From Aliiglaciecola lipolytica E3 (GTDB lineage Bacteria; Pseudomonadota; Gammaproteobacteria; Enterobacterales; Alteromonadaceae), in assembly GCF_000314975.1 (NCBI RefSeq), contig NZ_BAEN01000061.1, positions 1 to 59,302 on the forward strand: a stretch of DNA of 59,302 nucleotides, written 5' to 3'. Positions within the stretch are counted from its first letter, which is position 1, and the number at the start of each line of letters is the position of its first letter. The notes under the pieces are model-generated. The model saw nothing but the letters and a program-made list of their open reading frames with translations. It was not told the DNA's origin and did not search any database. Below, piece after piece: positions 25,460 through 34,787 of the stretch. The position numbers were made by a program, and so were the translations under genes.

Positions 25460-26185
25460 TTAATGAGGAATAAATCGACTTAAACCTTCTAAAACCAAAT
25501 CAGGTTTCATTGTCACATTATCTGCAAGCAACTCGCTTAACATTACAGAATCACCACCACACAGAAAAATTTCGTATTCGCTCGCGTAACTGGAGATTAA
25601 GTTTTTAGCGCTGTAAAAAAATCCCTGTAGCATTGCCAGTCCCCCCAAATTTACACATTCGGGGGTATCTTTTCCCAACCCAATGTTTAAAGGTGTCATT
25701 TGATTGGCAAATACTTTAGATGTGTTACTTATCACTGCAGAGCGCATTAATTGAAAGCCTGGCGCTATCCAACCGCCTAAATGCTGATTGTCCACGATTA
25801 TATCGCAGGTCGCTGCGGTCCCTAAATCAAGGATAGCAACAGGCGACTGTGTCCACATTCTCGCACCTAAAACGGCTAACCAGCGGTCCACGCCTAAATT
25901 TTTAAATTGTGAGTAAGCGCAATGAATGCCAAATGCTTCACTTTGTGTCACTACATGCTTAAATTGAATACCATTTACTTCGCATTGCTGCTTAATTAAT
26001 TGAATAGCTTCATCGTTTTGTACACTAGCAGCTACCACACATTTAGCATTCCTAATAAGTGGCTGCAACCCATCGATCGTCGCGCAAATTTGCGTCCTGA
26101 TGTTTACGTCTCCCACAGAGACTTGAGCATATTTTATGCGCGTGTTTCCAATGTCGAGCAATAAAACGTCATGCGGGCCGAACAC
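25460..26185 (-). CDS. coaX: Type III pantothenate kinase
   Basis: A 241-residue cytosolic enzyme that phosphorylates pantothenate, the first step of CoA synthesis. The ASKHA-fold motifs are present: LLLDIGNTRIKYA (phosphate 1), NLGVDRWLAVLGA, ILDLGTAATCDIIV, and GGWIAPGFQLM. I choose GTG 26185, six nt after GGGGGAG; it overlaps birA by 17 bp. In E. coli the same spot between birA and the tRNA-tufB unit holds coaA, an unrelated kinase for the same reaction. This is therefore a non-homologous replacement in place. Confidence 0.95.
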   Translation of the reverse strand: MFGPHDVLLLDIGNTRIKYAQVSVGDVNIRTQICATIDGLQPLIRNAKCVVAASVQNDEAIQLIKQQCEVNGIQFKHVVTQSEAFGIHCAYSQFKNLGVDRWLAVLGARMWTQSPVAILDLGTAATCDIIVDNQHLGGWIAPGFQLMRSAVISNTSKVFANQMTPLNIGLGKDTPECVNLGGLAMLQGFFYSAKNLISSYASEYEIFLCGGDSVMLSELLADNVTMKPDLVLEGLSRFIPH

Positions 26186-27137
26186 TAATTTCTCCCCCAT
26201 GAAAAGATTCAATAATACCCTCTCTTTCTAGCAACAACGCGCCATCATGGTTGATACCTTTAACTTTCCCAAGTAATACATTTTTACCAATCAGTAATTC
26301 TACTGGTTTATCATAAAAGTAGTCTAATTCTGTCCATTGATTAACAAATGGCTTAAGACCCTCAACTTCAAAGGTATTCAATGTTTTGATCAATTCATCA
26401 ATTAGCGTTGCGGCGAGTAAATTACGATTTATCTGTAATCCAGTAGCTTGCTTCAAATCTGTCCAAGGCTGATCAATAGTAATCCCATTATCTGGCAGAT
26501 CAATATTTAACCCTACTCCCAAAATACAATTGCATGCAGCCCCCATTTGCCCCTCAGCTTCAACCAAAATACCTGCTAACTTTTTGCCCTGTATATAAAC
26601 ATCGTTTGGCCACTTCAACATGGCCCCTTTTACCGACAATTTTTGCAAGGCATTAACGACAGCAATACCAATGACCAAACTTAAGCCATTAATCGCTTGA
26701 TAGCCACCAGGGAAGGACCAATACATAGACATATAAATGCTTGCACCGTAGGGAGATACCCAGGTTCTTCCTCTACGCCCCCTACCAGCAGTTTGCGCTT
26801 CAGCCAAACAAACATAGCCGTTTGAAGGAGCAAGCTTCATATCTTTGATGAATTGATTCGTTGAGTCGATCACATTCTGCACATTGATCTGTGTCTGCGG
26901 CATCTGCGGTAACATTTGCGAAATTTTACTATGCTCTAGCAATGTCAAAGGCTTAGCGAGGCGATAACCTTTGCCCGTCACGCTAAAAATATCCAATCCC
27001 AATTCACATAATCCTTTGATATGTTTTGAAATCGCAGCACGACTTAAGCCTAACTCTTGACCCAAGACCTCACCAGAATGAAATTGTCCATCCGCTAAAC
27101 GTTGTAAAATAAGAGTACGGGATAAATTAAATGTCAC
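26169..27137 (-). CDS. birA: Bifunctional biotin ligase / biotin operon repressor
   Basis: A 322-residue protein. Residues 1-65 are a winged helix (HSGEVLGQELGLSRAAISKH) that would bind the biotin operator. The central catalytic domain has GRGRRGRTW and LKWPNDVYIQGKKLAG, and a small C-terminal beta domain follows. It makes biotinyl-AMP, biotinylates carboxylase subunits, and represses bio genes when biotin is ample. It starts at a GTG overlapping the murB stop by 4 bp (GTGA), so it is translationally coupled. Full length for the BirA class with a DNA-binding domain. Confidence 0.96.
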   Translation of the reverse strand: MTFNLSRTLILQRLADGQFHSGEVLGQELGLSRAAISKHIKGLCELGLDIFSVTGKGYRLAKPLTLLEHSKISQMLPQMPQTQINVQNVIDSTNQFIKDMKLAPSNGYVCLAEAQTAGRGRRGRTWVSPYGASIYMSMYWSFPGGYQAINGLSLVIGIAVVNALQKLSVKGAMLKWPNDVYIQGKKLAGILVEAEGQMGAACNCILGVGLNIDLPDNGITIDQPWTDLKQATGLQINRNLLAATLIDELIKTLNTFEVEGLKPFVNQWTELDYFYDKPVELLIGKNVLLGKVKGINHDGALLLEREGIIESFHGGEISVRPA

Positions 27138-28120
27138 AATGCTACCAAGCCCTTTTTGCCAACTAAACGCACTTCATTTTCTAAATGAATAGAAAAAGTA
27201 TCTTCTACATTGGTTTGAATTTCACGCGCAAGATCAAGTAGTTCTATACCGGTACCTTGACCATTGTTAGTGAGTACCAATGGCTGATTCGGATGACATT
27301 GTATGCCGCCAACTTGTTTACCTTTAAAACCAAGATGATCAATAAGCCATGCGGCGGGAACTTTCACACTATTGTGATCTACAGAATAACAAGGCATATC
27401 GGGCCAATCGCATTGCAAACTGGCAAAATGTTTATTGGTGACCAGCGGATTTTTGAAAAAACTTCCCGCATTGCCTATTTCGTCAGGGTCGGGTAATTTT
27501 GATTTGCGAATTGCGACAACTTTATCAAAAATTTGCTTTGCATCAGGCTCTTTTAATACCGAAAGTTCACCATAGTGATTACACGCTTGCCACTGTTTAG
27601 GAATATGGAGCACGACTTGAGTAATAATCACTTTGCCGGCTAATTGGCGTTTAAAAACGCTATCGCGATAACCAAATTGACATTCTTGATTACTCAGCGA
27701 ACTCAGTTTACCCGTAGCAATTTCGATAAAATACACTCGATTCACAAACTGATTTAGCTCAACTCCATAAGCTCCAATATTTTGAATCGGCGCAGCGCCG
27801 ACTGAACCTGGTATCAGGGCGAGATTTTCTAATCCATCGATATTATTTTGCAAACAATAGCAGACTAACTCATGCCAGTTTTCACCAGCATTAACGGTTA
27901 ACTCAAAATGACGACTATGTTCCTTTAGCGTTTTTCCTTTGGATTGCAATTTCAGCACTGTGCCTTCAAAGTCTTCTAAGAAAATGCAATTGCTTCCTTC
28001 ACCCAATATCCATAAAGGGCCATCAATATTTTTTATTTGACTATAGTCGTCTTCAAGAGATATGAGGTGTTTGGATTGTGCGGCTAAACCAAACGTATGT
28101 AGAGATTTGAGTGAATGCAA
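27134..28120 (-). CDS. murB: UDP-N-acetylenolpyruvoylglucosamine reductase
   Basis: About 328 residues. This FAD/NADPH enzyme makes UDP-MurNAc, the second committed step of peptidoglycan synthesis. Motifs are LGEGSNCIFLEDFEGTVLKL, IPGSVGAAPIQNIGAYG, GNAGSFFKNP with the catalytic serine, and the C-terminal glutamate in LENEVRLVG. It is the type I (E. coli-like) form. No ATG is available: I use TTG 28120, five nt after GGAAG; TTG 28132 is the alternative. First gene of murB-birA-coaX. Confidence 0.95.
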   Translation of the reverse strand: MHSLKSLHTFGLAAQSKHLISLEDDYSQIKNIDGPLWILGEGSNCIFLEDFEGTVLKLQSKGKTLKEHSRHFELTVNAGENWHELVCYCLQNNIDGLENLALIPGSVGAAPIQNIGAYGVELNQFVNRVYFIEIATGKLSSLSNQECQFGYRDSVFKRQLAGKVIITQVVLHIPKQWQACNHYGELSVLKEPDAKQIFDKVVAIRKSKLPDPDEIGNAGSFFKNPLVTNKHFASLQCDWPDMPCYSVDHNSVKVPAAWLIDHLGFKGKQVGGIQCHPNQPLVLTNNGQGTGIELLDLAREIQTNVEDTFSIHLENEVRLVGKKGLVAL

Positions 28121-28201
28121 TGTTGCTTCCAAGATATTTTTGCACAGTTTAACGAAAACATAGCAGATGAAACAAGTGTTGCGTCGTAGCAGAAATATTT
28201 G

Positions 28202-28234
28202 TACGTGCTTTACTTAGACGCAAAGCACGCGTAC
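28202..28234 (-). terminator. Possible terminator hairpin after PEP-CTERM-like gene
   Basis: Arms GTGCTTT/AAAGCAC flanked by GTAC repeats form a stable hairpin between the PEP-CTERM-like gene stop and murB. There is no good T-run, so termination is uncertain. Confidence 0.35.
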
Positions 28235-28246
28235 ATAGAGAGGGTA

Positions 28247-28894
28247 TTAACGCTTTTTACGTTTTATTCCGAAAAGTCCGATTGCCAATGCAAATAAGCC
28301 TAATGTCCCTGTTTCAGATAAAGCGACGTTGGATTTCGACAATAATTGCGGTTGGAAAGTCAAAAACGTACTGTAGAAATAGGCAGGAGAATCTAGATAG
28401 CTGGAGTAATCGACACTAAACTCATCACCGTAAATATTGGCACTGCCAAGTATGCCATTGATGCGGCTTCCACCCATTCGAACAACATCGTCTTCATCGG
28501 CATATAAACCAAAACCGTATTTAACATTCGCATTTTGAAGATGCTCAGTTGCTCCGAATAACTCTAACCATTGATTTGCTTGATTAAAGCAGCCATTTCC
28601 GCTTAAACAATTTAATTGGTAACTTGAGATAGTATTGCTAGTGAAGTTAGGAAACGCCTTGGATAATAGTTCTTCAACTTGTTGATTGGAGGCATATCCC
28701 CAGTCAGTAAATAGATCGCCAGCTTGAGAATAACTAAAACCTGCTGTCACAGACAAATCTAACCAGATAGTGCCTGTATCCTGATCTTTTACCGCAAGTT
28801 GATCCCCAGAATGAAATGCATCCCACTGTATTAAAGACGCAAATGCAGAGGATTGGAATAGGCCAAATATAATTATTATTCTTAACAACTTCAT
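28247..28894 (-). CDS. PEP-CTERM-like exported protein
   Basis: A 215-residue protein with a signal peptide (to about residue 19). The segment AVKDQDTGTIWLDLSVTAGF is the domain found at the start of many PEP-CTERM proteins. The C terminus is LSETGTLGLFALAIGLFGIK followed by RKKR: motif, helix and basic tail, with PEP replaced by SET. An exosortase and an archaeosortase-like pathway would process and anchor it; no exosortase gene lies in the window. It follows the Wzc-like gene by 128 bp, so it may be the last gene of the polysaccharide cluster or stand alone. Two Cys (CLSGNGC) may form a disulfide. Confidence 0.75.
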   Translation of the reverse strand: MKLLRIIIIFGLFQSSAFASLIQWDAFHSGDQLAVKDQDTGTIWLDLSVTAGFSYSQAGDLFTDWGYASNQQVEELLSKAFPNFTSNTISSYQLNCLSGNGCFNQANQWLELFGATEHLQNANVKYGFGLYADEDDVVRMGGSRINGILGSANIYGDEFSVDYSSYLDSPAYFYSTFLTFQPQLLSKSNVALSETGTLGLFALAIGLFGIKRKKR

Positions 28895-29022
28895 AATTTC
28901 TTTCGATATTTATTAGGTAGTTAGAAGTATAACTTATTAAAATTCGGCGTATATTAGCCTAAAGTATAAGATCATCGCAGTTTGATATCTTAATTGACGA
29001 TAGATGCATTAAAAACGGTAAG

Positions 29023-31095
29023 TTATTTATACTTTCGTTTACTTTTCACATTAGTTAACACCACGCCTTTCAAGGGGCAGCCAGACTCTCGAAGCCGTTG
29101 AATACTTAAAACTAGGTCTTCACTTGAAATATTATCAATATCAACCTCAATAACAACAGCGTCAGCCAGTTTTGCAACCACCAAAGCGTCACTAAAATCA
29201 TTGATTGCGGGTAGATCAACAATGAGACGTTCATTAATAATTGATAGTTTTTCGATAAAATCTGCGAATCTGGCTTTAGACAAATAAACAAGTGGGTCTT
29301 GCGGTTCTGGGCCACCAGTCATCACTAATAATGGTGTATTGGCGGGTCGGTAAATACATTCGCTTAGTTTTGCCTTACGCGTGAGTAGACTGGTCAAGCC
29401 CGGTTTATTTGGTGGTAAATCAAATAATTGAGCAAGCGAAGGCTGACGGAGATCACAATCTATTAATAAGGTTTTTTCCAAACGGCTAAAAGAATCTGCT
29501 AGCTGTAAGACTAAGGGTGATTTCTTTTGCGATTTTGTAATCCGTGTCACCGCGATAATACGATTTTCTGAATCGTCAATTTTATTCACCAATAAAAACG
29601 TACGTAAACTGCGAATGGCTTCTGAAAACGCAAAATGCTGGTTACGCTCATCAAATAAGTTGGTTGATTTATTTTTGAGAAAACGTTTAGTAGGTCGAGG
29701 AAGCTCGGCTAGGACAGGCACTTGAATCGTGTTAAGTAGTTGTTTGAATCGACTACGCTTGTCACTTAATAAATGCGCTATTAGCCAAAAACCTGTGCTT
29801 AGCATACCAGACAGCAGTGTAATCACGATGAGCGAAAGCGGTACGTTAGGTTTGAACGGGCGTTTAGGTACAGTCGCATAATCAATCACTGCATAGTTAC
29901 TTTGTTGCGAGACATCTTTTAGTAACTCTGTTTCTTGTAACCGCCCTAAAAACGCTTCATACAGTTTTTGATTAGATTCCATTTTTCGGGTTAGCTTGGT
30001 CAGTTCAATTTCGAGGCGGCCCAACTGACTGTGCCTATCTTGCGCTTCAGCTAAACTTGCAGTTAATTTAGCTTGCCTGCCCAATACTAATTGATATTCT
30101 CGTTTCAAACTCTCTACTGACTGCTGCAAAGTTTGCGCTAATTCTGCTTTTAACTCTTTGAGTTGGCTACTTACGGTTATATGTCGATAATGTTTGTATT
30201 TGTAACGTTTGGACACCTCAGACAAAAGCTGTTCTTGCTGTAAAATTCGTCTTCTTAACTCTACGATTACATTGTTATTTGCGATTTGCGGGATGCCCAA
30301 TAAGCTGGTTGGTTGTTCGATTACTCTATTTGCCTGAACGACCACTGATTGCAGTTCGTAAACAATTTTATCGTTTACCAATTGTTCGCGCATCAAGGTC
30401 GAAATTTCACTTTGCACCAAGCTAATTTGACTGACTAAATCAACCAATTGATGTTTCTCTAAAAACTGTTGCAATTCGCTTTCAGACTCGGTCAATGTGC
30501 CTTGGATTTGTTGCAATTGGGTATTCAGCCACCTTGACGCTTCTTCTGCTCTTAGTCGACTTTTTTCAGCTTGGAATTCAAAAAACATCGGGCCAACTTG
30601 ATTCACAAATTTAGTCGCCAATTCGGGGGTTTTGGAAACTAAACTAACCTTAATCATATCGGTTTCATTGATATGATTTAAGCTCAAATCTTCAAGTACA
30701 ACCTCAACCGCATGTTCTAAATTGGGCTTGCCAGCGGATTGTCCAGTAATGGGGTAAAACTCCGATTCCAAATGTAAATCTAAGCTGGTGACCACAGACC
30801 GAATAAATTGCTTCGAACGAATAAACTCAATATGCGTATCTAGTTTACTTTGATTTCGGCCCGTAAAAGCTTCAAGCCCGGGAACCCCTATCCCACCACC
30901 ACTTTGATCATCAAGTAGTAAAGTACTAGTAGCGATATAAGTCTTCGGTATTTTTTGTAGATAGTAAAAACCGAGTGTAATAATAATCGCTGACGTCAGT
31001 AGGATCTGAAGTTTTTTCTGCCACAAGAACGAAAACAAATCGGCTAAATCGAAGCTGACTTCTTGCTGTTTATCGAACTCGTTTAGATTACTCAT
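29023..31095 (-). CDS. Wzc-like polysaccharide co-polymerase with degraded kinase P-loop
   Basis: A 690-residue inner-membrane protein. Residues 15-100 are a Wzz-type domain with a first helix (about 34-50). A long periplasmic coiled coil (180-390) and a second helix (about 415-440) follow. The cytoplasmic domain (490-690) keeps the Walker A' LLIDCDLRQPSL and a Walker B-like LIVDLPAI. In place of the usual GEGKST, however, the P-loop reads SQKKSP, both glycines lost, and the C terminus has one Tyr instead of a cluster. It probably sets chain length with Wza but lacks normal BY-kinase activity (inference). It is 3 bp after the Wza-like gene. Confidence 0.85.
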   Translation of the reverse strand: MSNLNEFDKQQEVSFDLADLFSFLWQKKLQILLTSAIIITLGFYYLQKIPKTYIATSTLLLDDQSGGGIGVPGLEAFTGRNQSKLDTHIEFIRSKQFIRSVVTSLDLHLESEFYPITGQSAGKPNLEHAVEVVLEDLSLNHINETDMIKVSLVSKTPELATKFVNQVGPMFFEFQAEKSRLRAEEASRWLNTQLQQIQGTLTESESELQQFLEKHQLVDLVSQISLVQSEISTLMREQLVNDKIVYELQSVVVQANRVIEQPTSLLGIPQIANNNVIVELRRRILQQEQLLSEVSKRYKYKHYRHITVSSQLKELKAELAQTLQQSVESLKREYQLVLGRQAKLTASLAEAQDRHSQLGRLEIELTKLTRKMESNQKLYEAFLGRLQETELLKDVSQQSNYAVIDYATVPKRPFKPNVPLSLIVITLLSGMLSTGFWLIAHLLSDKRSRFKQLLNTIQVPVLAELPRPTKRFLKNKSTNLFDERNQHFAFSEAIRSLRTFLLVNKIDDSENRIIAVTRITKSQKKSPLVLQLADSFSRLEKTLLIDCDLRQPSLAQLFDLPPNKPGLTSLLTRKAKLSECIYRPANTPLLVMTGGPEPQDPLVYLSKARFADFIEKLSIINERLIVDLPAINDFSDALVVAKLADAVVIEVDIDNISSEDLVLSIQRLRESGCPLKGVVLTNVKSKRKYK

Positions 31096-31098
31096 GAA

Positions 31099-31644
31099 TT
31101 AAAAAATACTTTCATCAATTTGAATAACATCACCTGGATAGACTAATGTGTCTTTGCTGGCATTCATTTTTGTTTGTGTTGTACCGCGCAATATAATCCA
31201 ATCCGATTTTGAGGCGCGATCGCGCAATCCCCCTCCTATCGCTATAGCTTGTTCTAGCGTTAGGTTTAATCTAAATTCATAAGCACCGGGGGAATTTACC
31301 GCACCTTTGATGTAAAAAGGACGATACTTTTCTACCATGACACTCACATCTGGGTTGACTAAATAGCCGTCAAACAGCGCCGCTTCAATTGTTTGCTCTA
31401 ATTCAGTCGGGGTTCTACCTAAAACTTGAATTCCTCCAATCATGGGGATCTTTACGATACCTTTCGCATTCACCATGGTTCGCACAAATAAGTCTTTTTC
31501 ATTGTAAACGTCAATCACGATGACATCCCCTGTACCGATAGCATATTCTATTGGGACTGAGGATTGCGCAAAACTAGCCTTGCTATCTGCAATTAGCATT
31601 AGCATTAGCATTAGCAAACTTAAAATTAATATTCGTATTGCCAT
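31099..31644 (-). CDS. Wza-like polysaccharide export protein (short form)
   Basis: A 181-residue periplasmic/outer-membrane protein with a signal peptide (to about residue 27). The poly-export domain is YAIGTGDVIVIDVYNE onward, and one SLBB domain is FYIKGAVNSPGAYEF onward. It is half the length of E. coli Wza and lacks the C-terminal outer-membrane helix and a lipobox, so it probably works with the neighbouring outer-membrane barrel. The signal-peptide core is encoded by four copies of the hexamer ATTAGC (31592-31615, plus strand), giving alternating Leu-Met. It overlaps the barrel gene by 19 bp. Confidence 0.87.
   Translation of the reverse strand: MAIRILILSLLMLMLMLIADSKASFAQSSVPIEYAIGTGDVIVIDVYNEKDLFVRTMVNAKGIVKIPMIGGIQVLGRTPTELEQTIEAALFDGYLVNPDVSVMVEKYRPFYIKGAVNSPGAYEFRLNLTLEQAIAIGGGLRDRASKSDWIILRGTTQTKMNASKDTLVYPGDVIQIDESIF
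31592..31615. repeat. Hexanucleotide repeat (ATTAGC)x4 in the Wza-like signal peptide
   Basis: Four perfect 6-bp copies inside the coding sequence; each adds Leu-Met to the hydrophobic core, so copy changes stay in frame. Confidence 0.85.
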
Positions 31645-32855
31645 GCGACTTTTACAGTATTTTGGGTGTAATCAACGTTGCGGCTTTGGTCTTCTAGAGA
31701 TTGAAAGCCAATCGTAAAATGGATTTGATTCTGCTCACTGAGAATCAATTGACAAAGTAATTGCGTATTTAACTCGTCACTTCCACTGCTCAAAGTTTCT
31801 TGTTCGTAATCCAAAGTACGTAATTGCGACTTGGCACCAAATCGCCACTGCTCACTGTAAAAATACAGCAATTCTAATTCATGTTGGCTTACCAAAGTGT
31901 CGATTGACTGTTCATTATTATCTGCCACAGTCGCGTTACGCTGCGAACTCAAATTGAATAACACATCTTGTCGAGGATAAAACTCCGCTTTTAGTTCCCA
32001 ATTGAGACCTGATGTATCTGCGTTCGACTTACCTTTTCGTTGGTAAGCACCTACCAGCGCCATAACCTTTGTTTTCCCTGAAAACTTCCAAGCGGCTCCA
32101 GCCAGGGCTCGATAATTCGTACTATCCGCTGAAGGTAACTGAGGATTGTCCGTTTTTCTATATTCCAATAGGCCGATTAACTGGGTTTGGTCGCTGATAG
32201 TAAAATTTGAGTACAAGCTCGCAAGGTCGGTATTCTGATCAAACAAATTGGAATAACTGTGCACATCGTCGTAGTTGCGCTTAGATTTGACTAAGTTCAA
32301 CTGAATTGACCGGTATCTTGGTTCCGCTCCAAAAGTGAGTTTCATTGCGCCTTGGGTGATATTGACCGAATCTTTTTGTGCAATATTCGCTCTGAACTTA
32401 GAAATTCCAGTCCCTATTCTCTCGTCCGCTTGTTTCACCCGAGCGTTGAGATCAATTGACCAATGTGAGCTAAGAAAAAAGCGATTATTGACGTTCAGAT
32501 CAAATGCATTGTATTGGTCATCTTGGGGGATCTCAGTATCAGACAACTGAAACATGTTTGTAGCAGCAAGGTAATTTGCTTCAAACCAATAGTTTTGTTG
32601 TTTGCTGACGATACTGCCATTCACAGCGGCAACAATAGAACTTGCCTGAATATCACTTTCTAGCAAAGCATTATAATTATCGCTATAGCCCGCAGCTAAA
32701 TTTATTTGTAGTGGTGATACCGATTTGTCGAACATTATTTGACTTGGATCGAATGCTGTTTCGCCAAGATCAAAGGTTTCGGTTGCAGTCACATAAGATA
32801 TTGCGGAGACCAGATAGTAGATCATTATGACCAAGGTCATCCTGATTACAGACAT
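31626..32855 (-). CDS. Outer-membrane beta-barrel protein of the polysaccharide export cluster
   Basis: A 409-residue protein with a signal peptide (to about residue 25). Repeated amphipathic strands follow (e.g. NYWFEANYLAATNMFQL and HWSIDLNARVKQ), and the C terminus is VKVAWQYEY. It resembles the beta-barrel proteins associated with PEP-CTERM/exosortase EPS loci and OtnA-type capsule clusters. It probably forms the outer-membrane exit or anchors the short Wza-like protein (inference). It lies between the epimerase/dehydratase gene and the Wza-like gene, all on the same strand. Confidence 0.78.
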   Translation of the reverse strand: MSVIRMTLVIMIYYLVSAISYVTATETFDLGETAFDPSQIMFDKSVSPLQINLAAGYSDNYNALLESDIQASSIVAAVNGSIVSKQQNYWFEANYLAATNMFQLSDTEIPQDDQYNAFDLNVNNRFFLSSHWSIDLNARVKQADERIGTGISKFRANIAQKDSVNITQGAMKLTFGAEPRYRSIQLNLVKSKRNYDDVHSYSNLFDQNTDLASLYSNFTISDQTQLIGLLEYRKTDNPQLPSADSTNYRALAGAAWKFSGKTKVMALVGAYQRKGKSNADTSGLNWELKAEFYPRQDVLFNLSSQRNATVADNNEQSIDTLVSQHELELLYFYSEQWRFGAKSQLRTLDYEQETLSSGSDELNTQLLCQLILSEQNQIHFTIGFQSLEDQSRNVDYTQNTVKVAWQYEY

Positions 32856-32936
32856 AAATATAGGTACCTTATTTCAAGCATGGTTTATTATCGACAATTT
32901 GCAGGTTAACTTGATATTGAACACGCGAATCTCAAC

Positions 32937-34787
32937 TTACATATGCGACGCAGGTGTATAAGCCAGTGGCGCCTCAATCAAAATATCAATTGCTTCTCTA
33001 TCATCTTGATTTAACAACGCAAAATTAAGCCTATCCAATAACATTACAATATCTTCGAATGGCAGTTTTCGTTCATCTGCCCCCATAATACGAGAATGTT
33101 GTGTTTCCGTGTCTGCATCATCAATCAATAACTCTTCATATAATTTTTCACCTGGTCTAAGACCAGAAAAATTAATTTCAATGGTGCCATCAGGTTCTTT
33201 TTCTGAGCGGATACTCTGCCCCATTAAATGCGCCATTTTGGTTGCAAGATCGACGATTTTAACAGGCTCCCCCATGTCTAAAACAAACACTTCTCCACGC
33301 TCGCCCATTGCGCCTGCTTGAATCACTAATTGGGCAGCTTCTGGAATGGTCATAAAAAAGCGAATAATGTCTGGATGTGTGACCGTAATCGGACCGCCGT
33401 TACGTATTTGTTGTGAAAATAAGGGAACCACAGAACCAGAAGAACCCAACACGTTGCCAAATCGTACTATCGCAAACTGGGTATCAGAATGCAGTTCCGC
33501 CATGCCCTGTACAAATAACTCCGCAAATCGCTTAGTTGCGCCCATAATATTGGTAGGCCGAACAGCCTTATCAGTAGAAACCAATACGAATTTTTCAACA
33601 TCATATTCAATTCCTACCAGCGCTACATTTGCCGTACCAAAGACGTTGTTGCGAATGCCGGCAAGCGGATTACTCTCAACCATAGGAACATGTTTGTATG
33701 CCGCAGCATGATAAATTGTCTGGATTTTATGAACCTTAAACACGTTTCTAAGCGCAACGTTATCTTGAATGCTAGCCAACACGGGAACAAAAATAATGTC
33801 TTTGAATTGACGTTTTAGCTCATTTTCAATTTGGTAAAGGTTATATTCTGATAGTTCGAACAACACCATTTTGGTAGGTCCAGAGAGCGCGATCTGCCTG
33901 CAAAGTTCACTGCCTATTGAGCCACCCGCGCCAGTAACTAACACTACTTTTTGTTTAATATTTATTTCCAACAATTTGGAAATAGGAGGAACTGGATCTC
34001 GACCAAGCAAATCTTCAATTTTAATTTCATGAAGCTCATCAATTTGGCGTTTTCCAGACACAATATCTTGAATATTTGGAATACTGAGTAATTCAATGGC
34101 AAACGGCTCTAACTCTTCGATTAACTCCTTCCGTCTATTTTTAGATGAGTTATTCACAGCCAAAAGCATCTTGCTTACGCCATACTTTTCTACCAACTCT
34201 GGAATATCTTTGCGAGAACCCACAGGTAAACCTAATAATTGTTTGCCTTGATAAAGCTTTTTATCATCCACAAATGCGATAGGTTGCAAATCGTTTCCAG
34301 CGCGTAAGGTTAATGCTAACGAACGCCCTGCTTCAGCTGCACCGAAAATGATACATTTTTCACGCAATTTATATTGTTGTGCTTGCACTGACGCCTGAAT
34401 GAGTAATCGAGGCGATATAATCAAGCCCATAGACACCATCAAATAAATCAAGGGTACGGTGGTTGGCATGAATATATCGAGACTAAATTTGGCAGCAAAC
34501 AAATAACAGGTGGATGCTAACAACACAAAAATAGTTAAATAAATGGCACGAAAATCTATATAGCGAATAATCTGATTGTAGTGACCTACACCAAAAAAAC
34601 CGCATATCGTGAAAACGACATTAGCAGCAAATACGGCCCATTCTAGCGTGCTAAAACTCCAGCTACTGATGCCTATTCGTAACCAATAAGCAAACAGTAA
34701 ACCGATGACAATAGAAAGCGTATCCCAGCTAAGTTCGAGAGCCAATTTCGTTCTGGAATTTAAATCAAATAACTTCTCCACTCCCAT
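32937..34787 (-). CDS. Membrane-bound UDP-GlcNAc 4,6-dehydratase (PglF/WbpM-like)
   Basis: A 616-residue protein. Four N-terminal membrane helices (about 15-130) precede a CoA-binding-like Rossmann region (IIFGAAEAGRSLAL) and the catalytic SDR domain with GAGGSIGSELCRQ. STDKAVRPTNIMGATKR carries the Ser-Met-Lys triad typical of this class, with Met in place of Tyr. It makes the 4-keto-6-deoxy sugar that the next gene products convert. Its ATG overlaps the aminotransferase stop by one base (TAATG). Together with PglE, D and C-like genes it predicts UDP-diacetamido-trideoxyhexose (bacillosamine-type) synthesis. Confidence 0.93.
   Translation of the reverse strand: MGVEKLFDLNSRTKLALELSWDTLSIVIGLLFAYWLRIGISSWSFSTLEWAVFAANVVFTICGFFGVGHYNQIIRYIDFRAIYLTIFVLLASTCYLFAAKFSLDIFMPTTVPLIYLMVSMGLIISPRLLIQASVQAQQYKLREKCIIFGAAEAGRSLALTLRAGNDLQPIAFVDDKKLYQGKQLLGLPVGSRKDIPELVEKYGVSKMLLAVNNSSKNRRKELIEELEPFAIELLSIPNIQDIVSGKRQIDELHEIKIEDLLGRDPVPPISKLLEINIKQKVVLVTGAGGSIGSELCRQIALSGPTKMVLFELSEYNLYQIENELKRQFKDIIFVPVLASIQDNVALRNVFKVHKIQTIYHAAAYKHVPMVESNPLAGIRNNVFGTANVALVGIEYDVEKFVLVSTDKAVRPTNIMGATKRFAELFVQGMAELHSDTQFAIVRFGNVLGSSGSVVPLFSQQIRNGGPITVTHPDIIRFFMTIPEAAQLVIQAGAMGERGEVFVLDMGEPVKIVDLATKMAHLMGQSIRSEKEPDGTIEINFSGLRPGEKLYEELLIDDADTETQHSRIMGADERKLPFEDIVMLLDRLNFALLNQDDREAIDILIEAPLAYTPASHM

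Noticed and set aside
29500..29600. Frameshift in the Wzc-like P-loop region
   Set aside because: The reading frame is continuous and flanking motifs align on both sides, so the change is substitution, not a shift.
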